The notes: a model not told the origin generated them from the sequence alone. Counted from the stretch's first letter, positions 16,173 to 25,468 are shown. The stretch: DNA of 64,000 nucleotides from Burkholderiaceae bacterium (GCA_023954135.1 JAMLIN010000011.1:43400-107399); one strand, 5' to 3'. Translations and numbers: made by a program.

Positions 16173-17784
16173 AGTCGAACCTCGACGGGTCGGCGAGTCG
16201 CTCGAGCGCCATCTCGCGGAGTTTCGCTCGCTGCACCTTGGCGCCGTTGGCGCTGACGGTGACCGGCAGCGTGTCGAGGAACCAGACGCGCGCCGGCACC
16301 TTGAAACCGGCCATGCGTTGCCTGGCGGCGGCGATCAGCCCGGCCTCGTCGAGAGTGGCGCCGGTTGCGGGCGCCACGAAGGCGACGCAGCGCAGCTGTC
16401 CCTCGATCCCGACCGCGATCACCGCGGCGTCGGCCACACCATCGAGCGCGCCCAGGGCGTCCTCGATCTCGACCGGGTTCACGAGGAAACCGCCGAGCCG
16501 GATCGCGTCGCCCCTGCGGGTCAGGTAGACGAAGCTGCCGTCCTCGCGCATCCGGCCGAGGTCTCCGGTGCGAAAGAATCCGTCGGCATCGATCGCGGCA
16601 CCGGTGGCATCGGGATCGTCGAGGTAGCCGACGAAGTTGCCCGGGGCGCGGATCTCGATCTCGCCGACCGCGCCCGGCGCGGCGAGCCGGCCGGTTTCGA
16701 CGTCGCGGACCCGGACCTCGGCGTCGGGCGCGGCCGGGTAGCCGCCGCCTTCGGCCCGCTCGTCGGGCGTGTTGTCGGGGCGCTGGATCGAGAACAGCGC
16801 CTGCACCTCGCTCGAGCCGTACAGTCCGAGAACGGGAACGCCGGCATCCCAGCTCGCGCGGGCGAACTCGGCGCTGCCGGGCTGGAAGGCGGCGTATCCG
16901 AAGATTCGCGCCGCCGGGAAGGGGCGCTCGCCGGGCGCGGCTTCGCGCAGGCGCCGGTACATCTCGTCGCTGCCGTACACATGGGTGAGCGCGTGCTCGC
17001 GAAGCAGCGTGACCATGCGCGGCGCATCGATCGCCTCAAGCAACACCGTCGGGGCGCCGCCCGCCATGGCCGCGAGCATCGCGGTCAGGCCGAAGGTGCC
17101 GCACAGCGGCAGGGCGCCGAGCAGGCCGGCGCCGGGCGCGTCGAAGCCATGGGCGCGGGCGACGTGCGTCGCATGCACCGCGAGGCTGCGCTGGGTGTGC
17201 ATCACGAGCTTCGGGCCGCGGGTGGTCCCCGAGGTGGTGTAGAGCACGGTGACGGCGTCGGGATCGCCGGGGTCCGCATCGCCCGCGTCGCCGCCTTCGT
17301 CAGCGCATCCGGATGCATCGAATGCGAGCGTCGGCCGGCCGAGCAGGCTTGCCGGCATGTCGGGGCCGGCATCGACGATGGCGATGCGCTCGAGCGCGGG
17401 GATCCGGCCCGGTTCGACGCCGGCGAGCACGCCCGGGAAGTCGATGCCGCGGAAGTCGAGCTGCATCACCAGCAGGCGCGCGCCCGAGCGTTCGAGGATG
17501 TAGGAGAGCTCGGAGGAGCGGTAGCGGGTGTTGATCGCGACCAGGGTGGCGCCGATGCGCGCCAGCGCGAAGAGGAGGACGGGCCACTCGATCCGGTTGA
17601 CGAGCCAGACGCCGACCCGGTCGCCGGGTCCGATGCCCCGTTCGCGCAACCAGGCGACGGTCCGGCGCACCTGCCTCTCGAACCCGGCCGGGTCGACGGC
17701 GCCTCGGTGGTCGACGAGAAGCGGCCCGGCGTCGGTGCACCGGCGCAGCAGGCAGGGAAGGGACGACAGTGTCTGCGCGATCAT
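16171..17784 (-). CDS. AMP-forming acyl-CoA ligase
   Basis: 537 aa adenylate-forming enzyme, activating a carboxylic acid to its CoA ester. Seen: ATP P-loop TVLYTTSGTTRGPKLVMHTQ (Arg in place of the usual Gly), YGSSEVQ (A5), FFRTGDLGRM (A7), RRGDAIRLGGFLVNPVEIED (A8 hinge), and a C-terminal SANGAKVQRAKLRE with the catalytic Lys region. It starts the operon with IclR, thiolase-like, DUF35 and ADP-forming synthetase genes and is divergent from the Liv-type importer, so it probably activates the imported acid. The specificity pocket cannot be read. The hinge and the A3 Arg differ slightly from typical fatty-acid ligases. Confidence 0.9.
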   Translation of the reverse strand: MIAQTLSSLPCLLRRCTDAGPLLVDHRGAVDPAGFERQVRRTVAWLRERGIGPGDRVGVWLVNRIEWPVLLFALARIGATLVAINTRYRSSELSYILERSGARLLVMQLDFRGIDFPGVLAGVEPGRIPALERIAIVDAGPDMPASLLGRPTLAFDASGCADEGGDAGDADPGDPDAVTVLYTTSGTTRGPKLVMHTQRSLAVHATHVARAHGFDAPGAGLLGALPLCGTFGLTAMLAAMAGGAPTVLLEAIDAPRMVTLLREHALTHVYGSDEMYRRLREAAPGERPFPAARIFGYAAFQPGSAEFARASWDAGVPVLGLYGSSEVQALFSIQRPDNTPDERAEGGGYPAAPDAEVRVRDVETGRLAAPGAVGEIEIRAPGNFVGYLDDPDATGAAIDADGFFRTGDLGRMREDGSFVYLTRRGDAIRLGGFLVNPVEIEDALGALDGVADAAVIAVGIEGQLRCVAFVAPATGATLDEAGLIAAARQRMAGFKVPARVWFLDTLPVTVSANGAKVQRAKLREMALERLADPSRFD

Positions 17785-17907
17785 CGGCTTGCTCCACGGC
17801 CCCGCCGATGGTGGCGGCAGGCATTTCGGCGATCGAAACCCGGCCTCGGGGAGTACCCCGATTGACCGCCGGGAACGTCCATGCGTAGAATCGTACTCCA
17901 GCTTCGA

Positions 17908-17926
17908 GTTTCATTGAACAAAATTC
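17908..17926. promoter_or_regulatory. Candidate IclR operator in the ligase/livK divergent region
   Basis: GTTTCATTGAACAAAATTC lies in the 211-bp region between the ligase start (17784) and the livK-type start (17996). It contains the short palindrome TTCATTGAA and matches the repeats at 16078 and 16152. Inferred IclR-binding site controlling both directions. Confidence 0.5.
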
Positions 17927-17995
17927 TATTCCTGGACTGAGGCGACCGCAGGGGTTGCGCGTCCGGGCCCCCGAAATCCACACGAGGAGACAGGC

Positions 17996-19159
17996 ATGAA
18001 GCTATCCAAGCGCAAGTTCTCGCTGGGCGTCGCCGCGCTGTTCGCCGCCGGCGCGATCGGCAGTGCGCCGGCCCAGGCCCAGGCGCCGCAGGATCCCGAG
18101 ACCTACAAGATCGGCGCGATCCTCGCCATGAGCGGCCCGGCCAGCTTCTACGGCACCGTGATGAGCGCCGGCATCCGGCAGGCGGTCGACGAGATCAACG
18201 CCAAGGGCGGGGTCAACGGCATCAAGCTCGAGGCGGTCATCGAGGACCACAAGTCGGGCAATGCGCAGGAAGCCGTGTCGGCGATGAACCGCCTGATGAC
18301 GATCCACAAGGCGCGTCTCGTCATGACCTCCTTCACGGCGCCGACCCAGGCGATCGCGCCGATCGCCGACCAGCACCACATCCTGCTGTTGAACGGCGGC
18401 GGGGTGTCCAACAGCCTGGTGGGCGTGTCCAAGTACATCTTCCACAACCGCTCGCTCGCCGCCGACCTCGGCGTGGCGGCCGCGGCGCACATGAAATCCA
18501 CCGGCGCGAAGAAGCTCGCGGCATTGCACTGGAAGAACGATGCCGGCGACAGCGTGGTGAGTGCGGTCAAGGCGTACTGGGAAAAGAACGGCGGCACCAT
18601 CGTCGCCACCGAGTCGGTGGCCCCGGGCGTGACTAACATGGACACCCAGATCGCCAAGCTGCGGGCCGCCAATCCGGACGTGATCGGCCTGTGGATGTTC
18701 ACGCCCGAGCCGGGCCTCGCGATCAAGCGGATCCGCGAGTTCGGCATGAAGCAGCCGGTGATCGGCATCGAGTTCAACCCGAACGATGCCCAGATCGCCG
18801 GGGCCCATTCCGAGGGCCTGCTGTTCATCAACGACTACTTCGAGCCGGTCGACGGCTGGTCGAAGCAGTTCGCCACCGACTACGAGAAGCGCAACAACAC
18901 GAAGCCGGACTTCTACGCGGCGAACTACTACGAAGGCGTCTACATGATCGCGGAGCTGCTGCGGCGCGGACGCGAGAAGGGCGGCGACTACATGGATGCG
19001 GAGGTCCTCAAGAAGGCCCTGTACGAGAATCCGAAGTTCGACAGCGTCTACGGCGGCCAGATGACGATCCAGGAGAACGGCGTCGCCAAGAAGCGTGTCG
19101 GCCTCTTCAAGGTCGAGGGCGGCAAGAACGTGTTCCAGAAGATGGTCGAAGCCGACTGA
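17996..19159 (+). CDS. Periplasmic binding protein of a branched-chain/aromatic acid ABC importer (LivK type)
   Basis: 387 aa. A Sec signal peptide (MKLSKRKFSLGVAALFAAGA, cleavage near AQAQA around residue 30) precedes a type I periplasmic binding fold: YKIGAILAMSGPASFYGTVM, then AVDEINAKGGVNGIKLEAVI and SFTAPTQAIAPIADQHHILL. First gene of a complete five-component HAAT-type importer, followed by permease, fused permease-ATPase and ATPase genes. Family substrates range from leucine to aromatic and cyclic acids; the divergent acyl-CoA ligase suggests a carboxylate imported for CoA activation. Start ATG at 17996 follows GAGGAGACAGGC. Confidence 0.92.
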   Translation: MKLSKRKFSLGVAALFAAGAIGSAPAQAQAPQDPETYKIGAILAMSGPASFYGTVMSAGIRQAVDEINAKGGVNGIKLEAVIEDHKSGNAQEAVSAMNRLMTIHKARLVMTSFTAPTQAIAPIADQHHILLLNGGGVSNSLVGVSKYIFHNRSLAADLGVAAAAHMKSTGAKKLAALHWKNDAGDSVVSAVKAYWEKNGGTIVATESVAPGVTNMDTQIAKLRAANPDVIGLWMFTPEPGLAIKRIREFGMKQPVIGIEFNPNDAQIAGAHSEGLLFINDYFEPVDGWSKQFATDYEKRNNTKPDFYAANYYEGVYMIAELLRRGREKGGDYMDAEVLKKALYENPKFDSVYGGQMTIQENGVAKKRVGLFKVEGGKNVFQKMVEAD

Positions 19160-19208
19160 TGGCGAAACATGCCGCGACGGGTGTCGCGGCACCAAAGGAG
19201 GCTTCGAA

Positions 19209-20072
19209 GTGGATCTCCTGGTCCAGCTGCTCGCCAATGGCCTGGTCAACGGCAGCCACTATGCGCTGCTCGCGCTCGGCTTCGGGCTGATCTTCGGCAC
19301 CACCCGGGTGGTGCATTTCGCCTACGGGCCGGTCTACGCCCTGTCGGCCTACGGGGCTTGGGTCTTCGCGGCGCACCTCGGTGCGCCGCTGTGGCTGGCC
19401 GTGCTCGGTGCCATCGTCACCGGCGTCGTTTTCGGCGTGCTGTCCTATCTCGTCGTATACCGGCCGTTCGAGCGCAAGGGCAGCTCGCCCCTGGTGGTGC
19501 TGATTGCATCGCTCGGCCTGTTCATCCTGCTCGAGAACGCGATCGGCGTGGTCTTCGGCACCGATACCAAGGTGGTGCCGAACCCGCCGGCCGGCATCCT
19601 GATCCTCGGGCCGCTGGTCCTCACCGGCTCGCAGATGCTGCAGGTCGCCGCCTTCGTCGTCGTCTCGGTCGCGCTCGGCCTCTACCTCACCCGGGCCCGG
19701 ATGGGCAAGGCGGTGCTCGCGATGACCGACAACGCCGAGATGGCCCGTGTCATCGGGATCGACACCGCCCGCGTCTCGATCATCGCCTTCGCCATCGGCT
19801 CGGCGATCGCGGCGATCCCCGCGGCACTGATCCTCTTCAAGGACGGGGCGACGGCCCACATGGGCTTCATGGCGGTCTTCATGGCCTTCGTCGCGGTCGT
19901 CGTCGGCGGAGTCGGCTCGCTGCGCGGTGCGGTGCTCGGCGGGCTGGTCCTGGGCGTCGTCGAGAGCACCGGCATGGTCCGCATCCCGACCGAATGGCAG
20001 AGCACGGTCGCCTTCGTCGTGCTGTTCGTGGTCCTGCTGTTCCGGCCTCGCGGCCTGTTCGGGGGGCGCTGA
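19209..20072 (+). CDS. livH: LivH-type inner-membrane permease
   Basis: 287 aa, eight or so hydrophobic segments. Opening (read from GTG) VDLLVQLLANGLVNGSHYAL with GLIFGTTRVVHFAYG typical of LivH, and the permease EAA-like stretch GKAVLAMTDNAEMARVIGID that contacts the ATPase. GTG at 19209 is chosen because a perfect AAAGGAGG ends 7 nt before it; the longer frame starts inside the binding-protein gene. Partner of the LivM part of the next gene. Only 4 nt separate it from that gene's start. Confidence 0.92.
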   Translation: MDLLVQLLANGLVNGSHYALLALGFGLIFGTTRVVHFAYGPVYALSAYGAWVFAAHLGAPLWLAVLGAIVTGVVFGVLSYLVVYRPFERKGSSPLVVLIASLGLFILLENAIGVVFGTDTKVVPNPPAGILILGPLVLTGSQMLQVAAFVVVSVALGLYLTRARMGKAVLAMTDNAEMARVIGIDTARVSIIAFAIGSAIAAIPAALILFKDGATAHMGFMAVFMAFVAVVVGGVGSLRGAVLGGLVLGVVESTGMVRIPTEWQSTVAFVVLFVVLLFRPRGLFGGR

Positions 20073-20076
20073 AGCC

Positions 20077-21747
20077 ATGGACTACCTGCTGCACATCTTC
20101 GTGATGGTGTCGATCTACATCATCCTCGCCAGCTCGTTCAACCTCCTGATCGGCTATGCGGGGCTCTTCGCGCTCTCGCATGCGGCCTTCTTCGGCGTCG
20201 GCGCCTACGCCACCGCGATCCTCGCCGGCACCTACGGGCTGCCGTTCCCGCTGCCGCTGCTGATCGGCATCCTCGCCACCGCCTCCCTCGGCATGATCAT
20301 CGCGCTGCCGGCGCTGCGCATCGGCGGCGACTATCTGGTGATCGTCACGCTCGCCCTGCAGGTGATCGTCACCACCGTCCTGATCAACTGGACCAGCCTG
20401 ACCGGGGGCACCGACGGCATCCGCGGGATTCCGCGGCTCGAGTTCTTCGGCACCGTGCTCAACTCGCCCGGCAAGTTCCTGCCGCTCGCGCTCGTCACCG
20501 CCGTGATCTGCTTCGCGATCGCCTGGCGGCTGGGCGCGTCGCCCTTCGGCCGGGCGCTCAAGGCGATGCGCGAGAACGAGGCGGCCGTCCAGGCGGTCGG
20601 CAAGAACGTGGTCGCGATGAAGCTGATGGTGTTCGCCATCGCCTCCGCGCTCGCCGCGGTGGCCGGCTGGCTCTACGCCCACTACTTCACCTTCGTGTCG
20701 GCCGAGGGCTTCACCGTCGAGCTCACCATCTACATGCTGGCGATGGTGATCATCGGGGGCACCGGCAACCTGTTCGGTTCGCTGGTGGGCGCGATCGTGC
20801 TGGTGGCGCTGCCCGAGATGCTGAAGTTCGTCGACATGCCGCCGGACATCGCCGACAAGGCGAGGAACATGCTCTACGGCCTGCTCCTGATCGTGATGCT
20901 GCGGCTGCGCCCGCAGGGCCTGCTCCCCGAGTCGGCGTCCGCGAGCTCGCTGCATGCGCCGCCCGAGCGTCCCCCGGTGGCGACGCAGGCCGCCGGCGCC
21001 GCGCTCGAGGGCAAGGGCCTGGCGAAGCGCTTCGGCGGCATCGTCGCGGTCAGGGATTTCGACATCTCGATTCCACCGGGGCGGATCACCGGCCTGATCG
21101 GGCCCAACGGCGCCGGCAAGACGACGGCGTTCAACCTGCTCACCGGCTTCCTGCAGCCCAACGAGGGCGAGGTCACCTATCGTGACCGCTCGCTGCGGGG
21201 CCTCAAGCCGCACCAGATCGTGCGCACGGGCGTAGCCCGTTCCTTCCAGGATCTCAAGCTCTTCACCGGCATGACGGTGCTCGAGAACGTGCTGGTCGCG
21301 CTGCCGAACCAGCGCGGTGACAATCTCTGGTACGTCTACTTCATGCCCTGGAAGGTGCGCGCCGAGGAGCGCGAGAACCTCGGGCGGGCGATGTCGATCC
21401 TCGAGTTCGTCGGGCTCGGCGAGCGCGCCGGCGATCTCGCTTCGGACCTTTCCTACGCCGAGGAGAAGCTGCTCGTGGTCGCGCGCCTGCTCGCCACCGG
21501 AGCGGAGGCGCTGCTCTTCGACGAGCCGCTCTCGGGACTGGCGCCCAATGCGCTGGCGAAGGTGATGCCGGTGTTCCGGCGCCTGGCCGAGTCCGGCCGT
21601 ACCCTGTGCATCATCGAGCACAACCTCGACGTGATCCGCGAGCTGTGCAGCCAGGTCGTGTTCCTCGACGAGGGGCGCAAGCTCGCCGAGGGAACGCCCG
21701 ACGAGCTGATGCACGATCCGGAGCTTTCGGAGCGGTACTTCAAATGA
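20077..21747 (+). CDS. Fused LivM permease - LivG ATPase
   Basis: 556 aa fusion. Residues 1-290 are a LivM permease (ASSFNLLIGYAGLFALSHAA, FGVGAYATAILAG). After a linker (SSLHAPPERPPVATQAAG), residues 305-556 are a LivG ATPase with Walker A GPNGAGKTTAFN and Walker B ALLFDEPLSGLAP, plus IIEHNLDVI as the switch His. The ABC signature reads LSYAEEKLLVVARLL rather than LSYGQQR/LSGGQ, an odd replacement of the usual Gly. The fusion is in frame without any sign of a sequencing break. It fixes one ATPase to one permease half. Stop overlaps livF (ATGA). Confidence 0.9.
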   Translation: MDYLLHIFVMVSIYIILASSFNLLIGYAGLFALSHAAFFGVGAYATAILAGTYGLPFPLPLLIGILATASLGMIIALPALRIGGDYLVIVTLALQVIVTTVLINWTSLTGGTDGIRGIPRLEFFGTVLNSPGKFLPLALVTAVICFAIAWRLGASPFGRALKAMRENEAAVQAVGKNVVAMKLMVFAIASALAAVAGWLYAHYFTFVSAEGFTVELTIYMLAMVIIGGTGNLFGSLVGAIVLVALPEMLKFVDMPPDIADKARNMLYGLLLIVMLRLRPQGLLPESASASSLHAPPERPPVATQAAGAALEGKGLAKRFGGIVAVRDFDISIPPGRITGLIGPNGAGKTTAFNLLTGFLQPNEGEVTYRDRSLRGLKPHQIVRTGVARSFQDLKLFTGMTVLENVLVALPNQRGDNLWYVYFMPWKVRAEERENLGRAMSILEFVGLGERAGDLASDLSYAEEKLLVVARLLATGAEALLFDEPLSGLAPNALAKVMPVFRRLAESGRTLCIIEHNLDVIRELCSQVVFLDEGRKLAEGTPDELMHDPELSERYFK

Positions 21748-22451
21748 GCATCTCGATGAAGGTCAGGGGGCTCGCGGCCGGCTACGGCAGGAAGCGGGTG
21801 GTCGAGGGGATCGATCTCGACGTGGCGGCCGGCGACATCGTGCTGCTGCTGGGCCACAACGGCGCCGGCAAGACCACCTTCGCCCGCGCCCTGTTCGGAT
21901 TGCTCGAGCCGGAGGAAGGCAAGGTCTGGCTGGGCGACAAGGAGATCACGGGCCGCTCGCCGGCGCGCAACGTCGCCGACGGTTTCGCCTTCGTTCCCCA
22001 GGGGCACGGCGTGTTCCGCACGCTCACCGTGGCCGACAACCTCGAGCTGGGCGGATTCGTCGAGCACGACCGCAGCCTGCTGGCCGAGCGCCGGGAGCGG
22101 GTGTTCGCGATGTTCCCGATCCTCGCCGAGCGCAGCAGCCAGCTCGCCGGTACGATGTCCGGCGGGCAGCAGCAGATGCTCGCGATCGGCATCGCGCTGA
22201 TGCACGCACCCTCGTTCATGCTGCTCGACGAGCCGTCGATCGGCCTGGCGCCCAACCTCGTCGAGAAGGTGATGCAGAGCGTGGTCGAGATCAACCGGAC
22301 GCTCGGCACCACCATCCTGATCGTCGAGCAGAACGTGAAGGCGAGCCTGCCGATCGCGCAGCGGGCGGCGGTGTTCAAGACCGGGCAGAAGATCTACGAC
22401 GGCGACCCCGAGCCGCTCAACGATCACGTCCGGCTGATGGAGTATTTCTGA
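21744..22451 (+). CDS. livF: LivF-type ABC ATPase
   Basis: 235 aa. Walker A GHNGAGKTTFARAL, Q-loop FVPQGHGVFRTLTV, canonical signature TMSGGQQQMLAIGIAL, Walker B FMLLDEPSIGLAP and IVEQNVKASL with the family Glu-Gln in place of a switch His. It complements the degenerate signature in the fused LivG half, so at least one composite ATP site is canonical. ATG at 21744 overlaps the stop of the fusion gene by 4 nt; the frame is open farther upstream inside that gene but without family similarity. Confidence 0.93.
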   Translation: MSISMKVRGLAAGYGRKRVVEGIDLDVAAGDIVLLLGHNGAGKTTFARALFGLLEPEEGKVWLGDKEITGRSPARNVADGFAFVPQGHGVFRTLTVADNLELGGFVEHDRSLLAERRERVFAMFPILAERSSQLAGTMSGGQQQMLAIGIALMHAPSFMLLDEPSIGLAPNLVEKVMQSVVEINRTLGTTILIVEQNVKASLPIAQRAAVFKTGQKIYDGDPEPLNDHVRLMEYF

Positions 22452-22520
22452 GCTTGTGAACGAGCCCCCGCTGCGCGGGCGACGGACGCCGCCCGCGGGC
22501 CGGTGGCCAGGAGACAGCAG

Positions 22521-23612
22521 ATGGCGAAGAAGAAGGTTCTCGTGGCCGGTGCATCCGGCCTCGTCGGGTTCGCCGCGATCCGTCATTTCCTCACGCTGCC
22601 CGACTGGGACGTGGTCGGCGTCTCGCGTCGTCGGCCCCCGGGGCTCGACGACGCCGATCTCGTCTCGGTGGACCTGACCGACCGCGCGGCTTGCGCCGAG
22701 GTCTTCGGCAGGATGGGCGACGTCACCCATGTCGTCTACGCGGCGCTCTACGAGAAGGACGAGCTGGTCGCGGGCTGGCGCGATCCCGAGCAGATGCGGG
22801 TCAACGACGCGATGCTGCGCAACCTGCTCGATCCGCTGCTGGCGGCGGCCGGCGGGCTGAAGCACGTCACCCTCCTGCAGGGGACGAAAGCCTACGGGGT
22901 GCATATCGAGGCGGTGCCGGCGCCGGCGCGCGAGCGCTGGCCGCGCCATCCGCACGACAACTTCTACTGGCTGCAGGAGGACTACCTGCGCGAACGCCAG
23001 GCGGGCGCCGACTGGCATTTCACGATCCTGCGCCCGCAGGTGATCTTCGGCGAGTCGATCGGCAGCGCGATGAACCCGATCCCGGCGATCGGCGTGTATG
23101 CGGCGATCCTCAAGGACGAGGGCAGGCCGCTGTCCTATCCGGGCGGTGCGCGGCGCATCGTGCAGGCGGTCGATGCCGACCTGCTGGCGCGCGCCTGCGC
23201 CTGGGCGGCGGTGGCGCCCGAGTGCCGCAACGAGACCTTCAACATCAACAACGGCGAAGCCTTCGAATGGGCGACGGTGTGGCCGGCGATCGCCGATGCT
23301 TTCGGCATGGCGGTTGGCGAGCCGAAGCCGATGTCGCTGGCCGTGGAGATGCCGAAGCGCCAGGAGCAGTGGAGCCGGATCCACAAGCGCTACGGGCTGA
23401 AGTCGCCCGAGTCGCTGCGCGATTTCGTGGGCCTGTCGTTCCAGTACGCCGACCGCAATTTCGCCTATGGCGATGAGCTCGCGGCGCTGCCGACGATGGT
23501 GAGCACCATCAAGGCGCGCCAGTGCGGTTTCCAGGACTGCGTCGATACCGAGGAGATGTTCGTGCGGCTGATCCGGCGCTTCCAGGAACGGGAGTGGCTG
23601 CCGCCGCGCTGA
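22521..23612 (+). CDS. PRISE-family SDR (progesterone 5-beta-reductase/iridoid synthase-like)
   Basis: 363 aa atypical short-chain dehydrogenase. NAD(P)-binding GASGLVGFAAIRHF (about 10-23). The PRISE catalytic pair is visible: Lys in LLQGTKAYGVH (about 123) and Tyr in DNFYWLQEDYLRER (about 149), in place of the classical YxxxK. Known PRISE enzymes reduce the C=C bond of enones and enals such as steroids and monoterpenoids. Chosen start ATG 22521 lies after CCAGGAGACAGC. Same direction as the Liv importer, 69 nt after livF, so likely in its operon. Inference: reduction of an unsaturated ring or chain in a terpenoid/steroid-like substrate. Confidence 0.85.
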   Translation: MAKKKVLVAGASGLVGFAAIRHFLTLPDWDVVGVSRRRPPGLDDADLVSVDLTDRAACAEVFGRMGDVTHVVYAALYEKDELVAGWRDPEQMRVNDAMLRNLLDPLLAAAGGLKHVTLLQGTKAYGVHIEAVPAPARERWPRHPHDNFYWLQEDYLRERQAGADWHFTILRPQVIFGESIGSAMNPIPAIGVYAAILKDEGRPLSYPGGARRIVQAVDADLLARACAWAAVAPECRNETFNINNGEAFEWATVWPAIADAFGMAVGEPKPMSLAVEMPKRQEQWSRIHKRYGLKSPESLRDFVGLSFQYADRNFAYGDELAALPTMVSTIKARQCGFQDCVDTEEMFVRLIRRFQEREWLPPR

Positions 23613-23615
23613 TCG

Positions 23616-23645
23616 GCACCGCCGCCTTCGATGAGGCGGCGGTGC
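23616..23645. terminator. Strong bidirectional hairpin between PRISE gene and leuA
   Basis: GCACCGCCGCCT (23616-23627) pairs perfectly over 12 bp with AGGCGGCGGTGC (23634-23645), loop TCGATG. It begins 3 nt after the PRISE stop and ends 7 nt before the leuA stop, so it probably ends both convergent transcripts. Confidence 0.8.
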
Positions 23646-23652
23646 TTCGCGG

Positions 23653-25356
23653 TCAGCCTTCGGTGCCGGTGGCGGCCGCCTGCTCGGCGGCCACGGGCCG
23701 CAGGCCAAGACGGCGGGCGGCGCCGACCACCGCGAGGATCGATGCGGTGACGGTGTTGGCGTCGCGGCCCGCGCCGAAGCGGGTGCCGGCCACGCCCGGT
23801 GCAGCCGCCTCGACGATCGCCATCGCCTGAGCGTCGGAGCCCGCGCCGATGCTGTGCTCGACGTAGTCGTCGATGCGCAGCCCCATGCCGAGCGCGTTCA
23901 CCGCGGCGTCGATCGGGCCGTTGCCCTGGCCCTGCAGCCGGTGGACGACGCCGTCGACCTCGATGAGCAGCTCGATGCCCTGGGCCCCGTTCGGCGCGTC
24001 GAAGAGGCGGTGGCGCACGTGGCGCATGCCGCCGTCGTGGGCCTCGGGCACGAGATAGGTGCGCTCGAACATGGTCCAGAGCTCCCGGCTGCTCACCTCG
24101 GCCTCGCTGGCATCGGTATGCGCCTGCACGACCGCGCTGAACTCCACTTGCATGCGCCGGGGCATGGTCACGCCGTGGTCCCGCTCGAGCAGGAAGGCGA
24201 TGCCGCCCTTGCCCGACTGGCTGTTGACCCGCACGATGCTGTCGTAGGTCCGCCCGATGTCCTGCGGATCGATGGGCAGGTACGGGACTTCCCAGATGCC
24301 GTCGGCGGCCTGCGCCGCGAATCCCTTCTTGATCGCGTCCTGGTGCGATCCCGAGAACGCGGTGAAGACGAGGTCGCCGACATAGGGATGCCGCGGGTGG
24401 ATCGGCATGGCGGTGCAGGCCTCGGCGACGCGGGCGACCGCGCCGATGTCGGAGAAATCCAGCCCCGGGTGCACGCCCTGGGTGTAGAGGTTGAGCGCGA
24501 GGGTGACGATGTCGACGTTGCCGCTGCGCTCGCCGTTGCCGAAGAGGCAACCCTCGACGCGCTGCGCGCCGGCCATCACGGCGAGCTCGGCGCTGGCCAC
24601 CCCGGTGCCCCGGTCATTGTGCGGGTGGACCGAGAGCACGACGTGCTCGCGCCGCTCGAGATGACGGTGCATCCACTCGATCTGGTCGGCGAACACGTTC
24701 GGCGTCGCGACCTCGACCGTGGTGGGCAGGTTGATGATCACCGGCCGTCCCGGGCCGGCATCCCAGGTGCGGATCGCGGTATTGGAGGCTTCGAGCGCGA
24801 CCTCGAGCTCGGTCATGCAGAAGACCTCGGGAGAGTACTGCAGGACCCATTCGGTCTGCGGATGCTGGTCGGTGAGCTTGCGGATCAGGGCGACCTGCTC
24901 GCGCACGAGGTCCATGACCTGCGGCACCGTCATGTCGAAGACGACCCGCCGCCAGACCGGCGCGGTTGCATTGTAGAGATGGATGATCGCGCGGCGCGCG
25001 CCCGCGACCGAGAGCACCGTCTGCTCGATGAGCTCGGGGCGGGCCTGGGTGATCACCATGGGGGTGACGTCGTCGGGGATGTGGCCGTTGTCGACGAGGC
25101 CCCGGATGAAGTCGAAGTCCGTCTGCGAGGCCGACGGGAAGCCTACCTCGATCTCCTTGAAGCCGATGCGCACGAGCTCGTCGAACAGGCGCTGCTTGCG
25201 GGCCGAGTTCATCGGCTCGAACAGCGCCTGGTTGCCGTCGCGCAGGTCGGTCGACAGCCAGACCGGCGGCTTGGTGATGGTGCGCGACGGCCACTGGCGG
25301 TCGGGAAGATCGATCGTCGGGAACGGTCGATAGCGGGTAGCGGGATTTGCAAGCAT
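23653..25356 (-). CDS. leuA: 2-isopropylmalate synthase, long (actinobacterial-type) LeuA
   Basis: 567 aa; condenses acetyl-CoA with 2-oxoisovalerate, first step of leucine synthesis. Seen: RYRPFPTIDLPDRQWPSR N-terminal signature of the long type, catalytic/metal STDLRDGNQAL, metal His pair in VHPHNDRGTGVASAELAV, GCLFGNGERSGNVD, and a C-terminal LeuA_dimer allosteric domain (about 430-555). ATG at 25356 matches the family N-terminus; an in-frame GTG at 25428 would add 24 residues. It is preceded by a leucine-rich leader peptide and a hairpin, implying leucine-responsive attenuation in addition to feedback inhibition. Isolated from other leu genes. Confidence 0.95.
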   Translation of the reverse strand: MLANPATRYRPFPTIDLPDRQWPSRTITKPPVWLSTDLRDGNQALFEPMNSARKQRLFDELVRIGFKEIEVGFPSASQTDFDFIRGLVDNGHIPDDVTPMVITQARPELIEQTVLSVAGARRAIIHLYNATAPVWRRVVFDMTVPQVMDLVREQVALIRKLTDQHPQTEWVLQYSPEVFCMTELEVALEASNTAIRTWDAGPGRPVIINLPTTVEVATPNVFADQIEWMHRHLERREHVVLSVHPHNDRGTGVASAELAVMAGAQRVEGCLFGNGERSGNVDIVTLALNLYTQGVHPGLDFSDIGAVARVAEACTAMPIHPRHPYVGDLVFTAFSGSHQDAIKKGFAAQAADGIWEVPYLPIDPQDIGRTYDSIVRVNSQSGKGGIAFLLERDHGVTMPRRMQVEFSAVVQAHTDASEAEVSSRELWTMFERTYLVPEAHDGGMRHVRHRLFDAPNGAQGIELLIEVDGVVHRLQGQGNGPIDAAVNALGMGLRIDDYVEHSIGAGSDAQAMAIVEAAAPGVAGTRFGAGRDANTVTASILAVVGAARRLGLRPVAAEQAAATGTEG

Positions 25357-25468
25357 CTTGGCCAACTCGATTCGGTGCGTGGGGCGCGTTCCGGTGAAAC
25401 GCGCCGGGGGGACCTTGTGTGTGCGCACGGACTTCCCTGCAGCGCTCCTCGCGGGAGGCTGTGGCTCA

